From the NCBI GenBank assembly GCA_000381585.1, contig KB906736.1:762802-826801 (forward strand): a stretch of DNA of 64,000 bases. The letters run 5' to 3'. The notes under the pieces are model-generated. The model saw only the letters and a program-made list of their open reading frames with translations, searched no databases and was not told where the DNA came from. The translations under genes and the position numbers were made by a program. Below, piece after piece: positions 26,899 to 36,500 of the stretch (positions are counted from its first letter, which is position 1; each line of letters begins with the position of its first letter). Origin of the DNA: Acidobacteriaceae bacterium KBS 83 (lineage in GTDB: Bacteria; Acidobacteriota; Terriglobia; Terriglobales; Acidobacteriaceae).

Positions 26899-29800
26899 AT
26901 GCCGGGCAAGGCTGGAACACTCGAGATCCTCGCGCAGCAGATCGGCCTGGCGCTGCAGCCCCTCGAGTCTCGCCTCGCGCCGGAGAATGTCCGCGCATTT
27001 TTTGCAGAGTTGGGTCTGGCGTTTCCTTCGCAACTCCTGCAGCCAGCTTTCGTAAACGCTCTCAGTGCAGCTTCGGGTGCTGCGGGAAATCTCACGGGTG
27101 CGTTGGATCAGCTTGCGACGGAGATCAAGAACAATAATGTGCCGGGAATTATTGCGGCAGCTTTACAACTCGCTCAGAGAATCCGCGCCGTCATCTTATC
27201 GTTTCCGCAGATCGCCACGGAGTTGGGGAATCTCTCTGCGACTCTTCCCGGAATTAATCCTGTGGAAGTCAAAGCGTTTGCTCAAGGGCTTCCAGCGAAC
27301 CTTCTTAGCCACTCGATCATCTCGCATCTCGAAGATGTGCGGCCGAGTTTAGTAGGAATAGCAAATCTCCTGGGCGTCGTGAGTTACAGGCCTGAGTCTG
27401 GTGATCCGTCGGACCCGACGCACCCGCCATTTATCGAACGCAAACTTCAGCTATCAAATCTAGGTGCCGCACTCACAGCACCAGGGGCTCTTCTGAAGTC
27501 GCTCTATCAGTGGGGTGGGCCCGGCTACGATGGCACACTTCTCATCCCCACGTTGAGCGCTTCGCTCGATCTTCTCGACGTCAACTCCGAGATTCCGACA
27601 CCAAGTTCTCCCAAGGCAATCCGGTCGGGACTCTTCAACATCGACGTCAGCACGAGCCCTCCCGGGCTTCGTCTGACACTCCCCTACGACCTGCCGTCCG
27701 GCCTGGATATAACTCTCCCGGTGAGCGCCTTGTGGTCAGTACGTTCGCAGGTTAAGGGGCCATTCAAAGCCGGGCTGGAGGCGCTCATCGTGCCTCCGTC
27801 GACTATTACTCTGAATTCTGCCGGAGCGACTGGAACAGGTCTGTTGCAATTGGATCTCGTGGCGGGCGCGGTTGATGCAAAGGAACCTATTACTCTTATC
27901 GGCGAAGCCGACAGCAGCCGCTTACAAGCAAAGTCCTTCCGAATAGGAGCGGCATTGGAGGCGAAATGGGCGAGCGGAGGCTCGGCCATTGCCGAACCTC
28001 TTATCCAAATGGAGTTGGCTGGCGGTAAGGCCGTCATCAACATGTCGGATGCGGATAGCTTCCTCGGACAGATTCTGGGCGGGCTGGGGCTGGAAGCGGA
28101 TTTCGGTCTCAATCTCATCTATTCGCTCAAAGACGGATTGCGTTTTCAGGGCAGCGCAGCTCTCGATATTCAGTTAGCATCACACGTCAATCTCGGGCCT
28201 CTGGCAATCAACGCCATTACGTTGAGAGTGGCGATCGATAAGGACGCGTTTCCATTCGCCCTGACTGCGGATGTGCAGGCATCCCTTGGACCGATGGTTG
28301 CGGTCGTGAAGGACTTCGGTTTCAAGATCGACATCCGGATTGCATCGGACAATAAAGGAAACGTCGGGCCGATCGATATCGGTCCACCGCGCTTCAAGCC
28401 GCCGACAGGCGGAGGTCTCAGCATCAGCGGTGGCGGCTTCCGCGGGGGCGGTGTTCTCGGCTTCGACCAGGCGAAGGGAGAATACTTCGGCCTGCTTGAG
28501 TTGACATTTGCCGAGATTGTTTCTGTGCGCGCCGTTGCCGTGGTTTCAACCCGGCTGCCGGACGGCCGCGATACGTTCTCGCTGCTGATCATCATCTCGG
28601 CAGAATTCGCGCCGATTCAGCTAAGTTATGGATTCACGCTGCTCGGAGTCGGCGGGCTGATGGGGCTGAACCGTAACTATGACACGGACGTTATCAAGAC
28701 CGGGATCAGCGATGGAACGCTTTCGAGCATCCTGTTTCCAACCGACCTTGTCGCCAACGCTTCGCGCATTATCAGCGATGTGAAACGTGTGTTCCCCGCG
28801 CAGGATGGTTCATTCCTGATGGGGCCTATGGGTAAGCTTGGATATGGCACACCCACTCTCGCAAGCGTAGAACTTGGCCTCTTCCTCCGGGTACCGATCC
28901 CTGGCTTCGTGATCCTGGGCATCCTTCGCGTTCAGCTGCCATCAGAAGACTTCGGCACGATGTACATCCAGGTGAATTTTGCGGGTGGAATCGACTTTGA
29001 GAAGGGTCAGCTCTGGTTTGACGCCGATCTCGTCAACTCGCGCATACTCATCGACCCGATAACGGGTGGCTTGGTTCTTCGCATTTACTGGGGAGGAGAG
29101 CCGAATTTCCTCCTGTCTGCGGGAGGATTTCATCCTTCGTACACGCCGCCGCCAATGAACATCGGTCCCCTTGCGAGGATCGGTTTTGTTGTCGTTGCTG
29201 GCATCCCAATGGTGCGCGCCGAGGTGTATCTCGCCATTACATCAAACTCGGTGCAGTTCGGTGCACGCGTCGAGGTCATCTACGGGGTCAGTTTTTTCAA
29301 TGTCTTCGGCTTCGTCGCACTGGATGTACTTATCCAGTTCAATCCGTTCCTTTTCATCGCCGAGATCACTGCCATGTTCGGTGTCCGCTCCGGGTCGGAC
29401 GTACTGTTCGGCATCAGACTGACGGGTACGCTCAAAGGTCCGACTCCTTGGAACGTCCATGGAGAAGCTTCCTTTGAGATAGGCTTCATCATTAAAGTAC
29501 GTCTCAGCGCCAACATCGACGTTACAGTGGGTGAATCGCGCAACACCCTTCTGCCTCCGATCGACGTCATTGGTCAGATCAATAATGCGATTGGCAATGT
29601 CGCGAACTGGCGCGCTGTGCTTCCGCCGGGGTCCAATCAGCACGTCTCTCTACGTGAGCTGCCGGACGCAGGTGACGTCCTGGTGCTCCATCCGTTCGGC
29701 GCCCTGGAGATCAGCCAGAAGGTCGTGCCACTCAATATCGCCATCCAGAGATTTGGCTCGAGTCGGCCGGATCGCGGCTCAATCTTCAGCCTAGCGTCGG

Positions 29801-30324
29801 TTCAAATCAACAAGGCAAATGTCACAAAGGTAGCAACAACAGAACAGTTTGCCCCGGCGCAATTCTTTGACATGAGTGACGCCGAGAAGCTCTCGCGGCC
29901 GTCGTTCGCGCGGTACGAGTCCGGTTTGACCATCGGCTCTGACATCGCGCCGCAAACCGATTTCAGCCGCGTGCGCGAGTTGGTGTACGAGGTCATCTAT
30001 CTACCGGAACATCATCCGGTGCGGCTGTTCTTTAAGTTGTTTGTTGCGCTGTTCAACGCGTTCGCCCGCGGTGGAGCAGCGGCCCAGTCTCCGCTTTCCC
30101 AGGAAAAGCGAGCACCCTCCGCACTTGCCGCGGAGCCGGTCAAGCTGGCGGCTGAACAGTATGCCGTCGTGAGCACGACGGATATGACCCTACATGCTGC
30201 GCCGCTGATCTTTGCCAGTGCCCGGGCGGCTGATCAGGCGATCGCCACGATCATCGCCCAAAAGCCGGAGCTAAGCGGCGCAATCCAGGTCGTGCCCTCG
30301 GCACAGATAAGAAAGGCTGCATGA
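26899..30324 (+). CDS. DUF6603-type giant beta-rich protein
   Basis: A 1141-residue protein. The first ~200 residues are helical; the rest is a long series of amphipathic beta strands with glycines at turns. The central and C-terminal parts hold the DUF6603 signature: 'QFNPFLFIAEITAMFGVRSG' followed by 'LTGTLKGPTPWNVHGEASFE'. The strand-rich repeats would suit a beta-solenoid, a lipid-transfer groove or a large barrel, but DUF6603 proteins have no proven role to my knowledge. No signal peptide is present. It begins 3 bp after the protease gene and overlaps the next gene by 4 bp (ATGA), so translation is coupled. Confidence 0.7.
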   Translation: MPGKAGTLEILAQQIGLALQPLESRLAPENVRAFFAELGLAFPSQLLQPAFVNALSAASGAAGNLTGALDQLATEIKNNNVPGIIAAALQLAQRIRAVILSFPQIATELGNLSATLPGINPVEVKAFAQGLPANLLSHSIISHLEDVRPSLVGIANLLGVVSYRPESGDPSDPTHPPFIERKLQLSNLGAALTAPGALLKSLYQWGGPGYDGTLLIPTLSASLDLLDVNSEIPTPSSPKAIRSGLFNIDVSTSPPGLRLTLPYDLPSGLDITLPVSALWSVRSQVKGPFKAGLEALIVPPSTITLNSAGATGTGLLQLDLVAGAVDAKEPITLIGEADSSRLQAKSFRIGAALEAKWASGGSAIAEPLIQMELAGGKAVINMSDADSFLGQILGGLGLEADFGLNLIYSLKDGLRFQGSAALDIQLASHVNLGPLAINAITLRVAIDKDAFPFALTADVQASLGPMVAVVKDFGFKIDIRIASDNKGNVGPIDIGPPRFKPPTGGGLSISGGGFRGGGVLGFDQAKGEYFGLLELTFAEIVSVRAVAVVSTRLPDGRDTFSLLIIISAEFAPIQLSYGFTLLGVGGLMGLNRNYDTDVIKTGISDGTLSSILFPTDLVANASRIISDVKRVFPAQDGSFLMGPMGKLGYGTPTLASVELGLFLRVPIPGFVILGILRVQLPSEDFGTMYIQVNFAGGIDFEKGQLWFDADLVNSRILIDPITGGLVLRIYWGGEPNFLLSAGGFHPSYTPPPMNIGPLARIGFVVVAGIPMVRAEVYLAITSNSVQFGARVEVIYGVSFFNVFGFVALDVLIQFNPFLFIAEITAMFGVRSGSDVLFGIRLTGTLKGPTPWNVHGEASFEIGFIIKVRLSANIDVTVGESRNTLLPPIDVIGQINNAIGNVANWRAVLPPGSNQHVSLRELPDAGDVLVLHPFGALEISQKVVPLNIAIQRFGSSRPDRGSIFSLASVQINKANVTKVATTEQFAPAQFFDMSDAEKLSRPSFARYESGLTIGSDIAPQTDFSRVRELVYEVIYLPEHHPVRLFFKLFVALFNAFARGGAAAQSPLSQEKRAPSALAAEPVKLAAEQYAVVSTTDMTLHAAPLIFASARAADQAIATIIAQKPELSGAIQVVPSAQIRKAA

Positions 30325-33300
30325 GCGAATACACCTTTCTCCCCTGGATGCGCCGAGGTCTTGCCAACCAGCTCAAGGATCCAGCTGGCGCGGGATCCAG
30401 TCGAGCGAAGCTCGAAGTCTCCATCACCGTTGGAGCCGATGTTCCCGGGCCGGCAGAGGCACCCAACGTAAAAGCGATCAAGATCGTTGGCCCGGGTGAC
30501 ATCCTTGGTATGAATCCGCGGCAAGTGATTCGAACGGAGCCACGGGCCGGCACATCGGATTTCGAACCTAACTATCTGGCTGCCGTGGATTTCTACGACG
30601 AGGACTTCCTTTGGCGCTATTCCCCGTTCCCGGTCCAACCAGGTCATCGGCTGCCACCGTGGATCGTGTTGATCATCCTGAAGGATGAGGAGTTCGAACC
30701 AGTGACGACATCGGGGAGGCCATCACCCTCGATCAAACTCACAGCGAAGGCGCATAAGAAGGATATCTTCCCACCGATCAACCAGGAATTTGCATGGGCT
30801 CATGTTCATCTGAACGCATCAATCGGTGATGACACGAAGCCCGATACGGTCAGACTGAAAACGCTGCTGGGCCAGAATCCCGATGCGGCGTATTCCCGGC
30901 TCATCTGTCCTCGCAAGCTCGACGAGAATACCGGTTACACGGGGTTCATCGTGCCGGCACTCGAAGTGGGACGGCGTGCCGGGCTGGGCGATGTGATCGC
31001 CGATAACGAAGACGGGTCTATCCGCTCCTGGGCTGGCGCGTCGATCGAGTTTCCTGTGTATTTCGAATGGCGCTTTCGTACGGGTGTGAGCGGCGATTTT
31101 GAGCAACTGGTGCGTGCCCTCGTCCCTCGCGACATGGATCCTCTGGTCGGCGTAAGGGACATGGATATTTCAAAACCGGGGTTCGGAGTCGCCAGCGTCA
31201 CGAACTCTCCGGACGGGCTTGTGTCCCTTGAAGGAGCCTTACTTGCTCCGACCTCAAAGCGCCGCGGGCTGAGTGCTGACAGTAACTTCGCTCCACAGAT
31301 TGCGGATGTCATCAATTTGCCAGCGGATGCTCAGGAGGCATCGGGAAGTCCGCTCATAGGAGCTGGAGACCCGATTGTTACGCCTCCTATTTATGGTGGC
31401 TGGCAGGCCGGGGTGGACCGCGTCGAGCTTACAACGGTTGATCCGGGATGGGTCCCGGCGATTAACCTTGATCCGCGCTACCGTGCCGCCGCTGGTCTGG
31501 GCGCCCGGGTGGTTCGCAAATATCAGGAACAGTACATGCGATCGGCGTGGGAGCAGATCGGTGACGTCCTTACCATCAACGCGATCATCCGTCGCGGGCA
31601 GCTGACCACCAAAGCGGCCACCGCTTCGTATGGGAAGACGTTTTTGTCCCTGAATGCGGAGTATGCGACCGCTCTCTCGTCGCCGGTGTTCAGCAAGATT
31701 ATGGGAAGTCCTATGACCTTGCGCGCGTTGGTTGCAGCTAGTCGCTTACCTGCTGCGACGCTATCACCCGCGTTCCGCAAACTGATGCGGCCGCGCGGAC
31801 GCCTGGTCCGTGCCATGCTTCCTGCTGACGTCCAACAAACTGCGCTATCGACTGTGATTCAGGGCGTCAACGATGGCTCGCTCTCTGCGAGTCCACCTCC
31901 ACCACCCCCCAACGGTGCAACGCTCGAAAGCGTGACAGCCGCAACCCAGCCTGCTGTCTCGCCATGGCTACGTTGGATTCTGCACAACGCGTGGTGGATC
32001 GTCATTCTCCTTCTGCTTCTTGTCGTTGCGCTGTGGCTGCTCATCAATCCGGTGCTTGCGCTGACGGTTGGCGTGATTGCGGGAGCGATCCTTGCCTTTG
32101 CATACAAGGCCGCAGTGCAGCAGCAGGCCCTGTCTTCTGCGGGCGACCTGCTCGGACCGGCGGCGCAGACACCCGAGGCGACGGCGGCGATTCCGGCCAG
32201 ACCTGCTTTTGTCTTTGCTCCGGCTCCGGGTGATCCGCTGCTCACCGTCCCACTATCTCCGCCTCCACCTCCTGGAGCGGACAGCAACGATGCAGCCGAT
32301 ATGCGGCGCGCCTTGATTGACTATCACGTGGCACTCTCGGCAGTCGTTCCATTGCCGCCACTCAAGCAAGCGTTGGATATCGCTCACGTGCACACAACAG
32401 CGCTTGCGGCGCTTGAACCACACCTTGCGATATCGTCCAGGTTCGCTCCGCTCCTGCGTGTGGGAGATCTCGATGCGGTCGCCTTTCAGAATGGAAGGTA
32501 CACGGGCTATGGAGTTGGAGGCAGCGCTCCGAAGTTGCGGGTATTTCGCGAGATCATGAACTATCCCGACATTAAGGATGCGACCTACCTCCCGCTATCG
32601 GACATCTCCGATGAGTATTTCGTGCCGAACCTGGGGCTGGTTCCAAACAACACGATTTCGCTGATGAAGATCAATCAGGAGTTCATCGAATCCTTCTTTG
32701 CCGGCCTCAACCACGAGTTTGCGCGCGAACTGCTTTGGAACGAATACCCGACAGATATGCAGGGCAGTTATTTCCGCCAATTCTGGGATGTATCCAGGGT
32801 TCCCAGATTGCCTCGTGAGACCGACAAAGATTACACCGAAAGACTGAAGGATGTTGTAAGGCTTCATCAGTGGGACCGGAAGTCCGCTCTTGGGAGCCAC
32901 AGTCAGCGCGCGACACCGGGCGCTGAATCGCAGGTAATTCTCGTGATTCGCGGTGACCTCCTGAAGCGTTATCCGAACACCGCCATCTACGCGCAGCAGG
33001 CCACGTGGTCGATCGATCCGAAACGCCAGAATCGCCTTGCCCTCAGTGACGAGTCGGGTGACCTTGTTAAAGATGCGAGTGATCCGCGATTCCGGTTTCC
33101 GCTGTACCACGCCTTTGTCGCGCCGGATATTTACTTCATCGGTTTCGATCTGACGCTCGAGGAAGTGAAGGGCGATCCGAAGCTGGAAGAGACGGCCCAG
33201 GCGCGCGCCACGATTTCCCAGAAGGACCTCGGATGGTTCTTTGTCCTGCAGGAGATTGTCGGCGAACCGCGCTTTGGCATGGACGTCGCGGAGCCGACAG

Positions 33301-33530
33301 AGCCGGCTCCCACGCCAAGTTGGAATGACCTCTCGTGGGTCGATGTGGACCTACGAGGAGGTCAGAGTATCGACCTGAATGTGAAGCTGGTGGGAACTGC
33401 CCCAAAATCTCGTCCCGGCGGCACATGGGGCGAGAACGCGGCCGATATGGCCAACATTCTTTATCAGGAGCCAGTCATGGTCGGAATTCATGGACGCGAG
33501 ATGCTCAAAGATCTCGTGACTCCGGCCTGA
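30321..33530 (+). CDS. Giant conserved hypothetical protein, 1069 aa
   Basis: Starts 'MSEYTFLPWMRRGLANQL' and continues with 'IKIVGPGDILGMNPRQVIRT' and 'FEPNYLAAVDFYDEDFLWRY'. I know this pattern from large uncharacterised proteins that accompany DUF6603 genes. Residues ~550-595 form one or two strong membrane helices ('WWIVILLLLLVVALWLL'), flanked by proline-rich linkers ('PPPPPPNGA', 'PPPPPGADSND'). The helix divides the protein into two soluble halves of roughly 540 and 470 residues. No enzyme motif was found. Coupled to the upstream gene by a 4-bp overlap. Confidence 0.65.
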   Translation: MSEYTFLPWMRRGLANQLKDPAGAGSSRAKLEVSITVGADVPGPAEAPNVKAIKIVGPGDILGMNPRQVIRTEPRAGTSDFEPNYLAAVDFYDEDFLWRYSPFPVQPGHRLPPWIVLIILKDEEFEPVTTSGRPSPSIKLTAKAHKKDIFPPINQEFAWAHVHLNASIGDDTKPDTVRLKTLLGQNPDAAYSRLICPRKLDENTGYTGFIVPALEVGRRAGLGDVIADNEDGSIRSWAGASIEFPVYFEWRFRTGVSGDFEQLVRALVPRDMDPLVGVRDMDISKPGFGVASVTNSPDGLVSLEGALLAPTSKRRGLSADSNFAPQIADVINLPADAQEASGSPLIGAGDPIVTPPIYGGWQAGVDRVELTTVDPGWVPAINLDPRYRAAAGLGARVVRKYQEQYMRSAWEQIGDVLTINAIIRRGQLTTKAATASYGKTFLSLNAEYATALSSPVFSKIMGSPMTLRALVAASRLPAATLSPAFRKLMRPRGRLVRAMLPADVQQTALSTVIQGVNDGSLSASPPPPPPNGATLESVTAATQPAVSPWLRWILHNAWWIVILLLLLVVALWLLINPVLALTVGVIAGAILAFAYKAAVQQQALSSAGDLLGPAAQTPEATAAIPARPAFVFAPAPGDPLLTVPLSPPPPPGADSNDAADMRRALIDYHVALSAVVPLPPLKQALDIAHVHTTALAALEPHLAISSRFAPLLRVGDLDAVAFQNGRYTGYGVGGSAPKLRVFREIMNYPDIKDATYLPLSDISDEYFVPNLGLVPNNTISLMKINQEFIESFFAGLNHEFARELLWNEYPTDMQGSYFRQFWDVSRVPRLPRETDKDYTERLKDVVRLHQWDRKSALGSHSQRATPGAESQVILVIRGDLLKRYPNTAIYAQQATWSIDPKRQNRLALSDESGDLVKDASDPRFRFPLYHAFVAPDIYFIGFDLTLEEVKGDPKLEETAQARATISQKDLGWFFVLQEIVGEPRFGMDVAEPTEPAPTPSWNDLSWVDVDLRGGQSIDLNVKLVGTAPKSRPGGTWGENAADMANILYQEPVMVGIHGREMLKDLVTPA

Positions 33531-33537
33531 GCAGCCT

Positions 33538-36500
33538 ATGCCACCCCCTACTCCAGAAGAGCTAAGCGCCCTGCGTCGCCAACGTGATCGATCGATGGCG
33601 GACTCTATCATCGCGAACCGTCGCGTTCAGAATCTGGAAGCCGCACTGCTCGAGGCCGAGCGGACTGTCGGCCGGGAATCCAATCAGGCAACTGCCGACC
33701 TGCGACAGCAGCTTGAACGCGCCAAAGAAGAGGCGAAGGCTGCAATGCAGAGGCATCGGACGTTGAACGATTCTGCGCTTGCGGGGCTGCGCGAGTGGGT
33801 CCGACAGACGCCTGCAGAGTTGGTCTCGCGCTTACCTGATCAGGATCCGTTTCTTCTCTTTCCGGTGCGGCTCGAAACTCGCTTTCTTCGGACATCCAGC
33901 GACTCAGTGGAACTGTGCGTTCGCATCTGGCCCGACGACATTAGTATCGCGCTCCCTGCCGGAGATCTAACACCATCCGAAGAGCAGGCGGGCCGACAGT
34001 ACTGGATCATGCGTTCGATTGTTGCCACAACGGTTGCTCCCAGTGCCCAGGCAGATCTCGCTCGACAGGCCTACGAGGGAGCATGGACGGCCATTGCGAC
34101 TGCATCCGGATCGTATCGCGCCGGATGGATCGTGCGGCAAACCCATCCCACCAACTGGGATGGAACGACCAAGCCGCCACTAGATCTTCCGCTCAAGTTT
34201 GTTTCGCCACCCCCGAGCATTGAACCGCGAGTCGCTCGCGCTGACGTACTGCCAGACCGGTTCGTCATCGTAGGATCGTTCGGCGACAAACAATTCCCTG
34301 AGGTTGTCGGTGCCGCCATCCCGGACGATCTCGCACTCGCGCCTGACCCCGCGCAGGGTGAGCCGTGGGTTCAGCGTGATCCCAACGGACAACTTGTCGT
34401 TGCCGACCCATTGCGCTGGATGGTCGACTTCGACGGCGCTGTCAAAGTGGGCATGGGCCTGAGGATTCCACTCGCGCCGCCCTGGGATACGACCGGTTTC
34501 GACCTCCTGATGGCGATTGGCGTACGCGCTTCGACCACGCCGTTAGATGGTGTAAAGAGGGTCGAAGATCTGCTCACAAAACATCGCTACGATCTGGGAT
34601 GCGGCATTGTTAGAAACGGCACGCCGACGAACAATACTGACTCGGCGGTAAGCGGATGGCAACCACCTACGAAAGAGACTGAACAGCTGTTCGCGATAGA
34701 GGACGAGCCAGAAGTTCTGATCCCATCACCGCTGGGCGAAACCGATGGTCATCGCCTGATGCGGCTGCTCGGATTAAGCGAGAGCCTGATTAGCCGCCTA
34801 CCAAACGCGGCGGCGACCGACATATCGGAAGCCATGGTGATGAACCGGGCGGCATCCTTCTCTACAATCTTCGAGTTTGTGAAGGAGTTTCTCAGCCCAT
34901 TGGTCGATCCGCTCACACGCGAGGAGCTCCGCGTGTTCTTCCATCAAAATGTATCCGGTCGTGGAGCCCTGCCCGCAATAAGGGCGGGTCGCCAGCCTTA
35001 CGGCATCGTCATCACCAGCGACTGGCAGAACTGGACGGAAAGTGTGCTGCCCCGAGGGCGTGTCTCCATCGAGGCAAAACTGCTCGCTTTGCTCAAGATA
35101 CACAGACCAGCATTTCAGCAGACTGCCACCAGCACTCCGGCGTCGCCGAAGGACAGCAGCAAGCCGTTCGATCGACTCATGCAGATTCTCGGGCAGCTCG
35201 GGAGCTCTGCCCAGTACACCTCAAGAACCACCGTCTCTGTGGAGTACGCCTATCAGCAGCTCTTCTTCGGAGGAGTACCTCCGCAATACCTTGTGGACTG
35301 GTTCAACAATCTGGTCAACACGCGTCGTCCATTTCTGGATAGGATTCTGCCTTCTGTCGCTCAATCGGAAGCCCTCCTTACGCATGTATTGTTCACGGAG
35401 CGAACCAATCCATGGGTCGTTCCCATCATCGATCAGGACCCAAAAGTGCCGCTGTCCGAGCGCAATCAGATCGTGCCTTTCGATGGTGTGCAGAATTACC
35501 TCCACTGGCTGGCGCATGCGTCGCTTCCGGATCTCAAATCAGAACGCTTTGTTGATTCGACGGGAAAACCGATGTCGCCTCCCTTCGCGCTTCTGTATGT
35601 GTTGCTGCGCTACTCTCTTCTCACCGCTGTGGAAGAGGGGACGCTTGAGGTTGCGGCAATCGCGGGCGCGCCGTTCTTCGATGTCGTCGACCATGACCCG
35701 CTGATTGCAAACATCGGGCAGTCCCAGAACGTACTGCGCAAGGATTATCTTGTCGTCGATGCTGCGAAGCTCGGCCTCACGGACGTCGAAACCCCACTGG
35801 CAAGCTGGGTTCATCTATCTGCGAAGACCGTCCTGCCAGGCAACCAGTTTGCGGCGGCGCTCTCCGTTGTGACCGACGCCAACGAATCGATCGGTCTGCT
35901 GGCGGCACTTCCCACTGCGCGTCTGGAGCGTCTGTTAGCCGAACATATCGACCTCTGCTCCTATCGCATGGATGCATGGGTCTCAGCGCTTTACGCCCAC
36001 CGGCTGGAGTCAATGCGCAGCGCCCAACAACAGCCCGGCCATTACCTTGGCTCCTATGGATGGGTGGAACACTTACGGCCCGACTGGGAGAGCCGCAAGA
36101 TCATTTCATCGGACGGTCTTCCCGAGACCCTGCGCAAAAATGCAAAGACATCCATCTTCGAAAGCACGGACAACGGCGGTTTCATCCATGCTCCGTCACT
36201 TGCGCAGGCAGTGACGGCAGCAGTGCTGCGCAATGTGTACCTGTCCCATGCCAGCCCGGCTGCGCCGGATCTTTTCAACGTTAACCTATCTTCAGCGCGA
36301 GTTCGCGTAGCTCAAACCTACCTACAGGGCATTCGCAATGGACAACCACTCGCCGCACTTCTCGGCTATGAGTTCGAGCGCGGGCTGCATGAGCGTCATC
36401 CGGGGCTGGAACTGGACCAGTATCGATATGTGCTGCGAGATCGCTTTCCATATCTTGCCGGCAAGCTGACAGAGATACAGGTTGGCGTCAATGCAGAGGT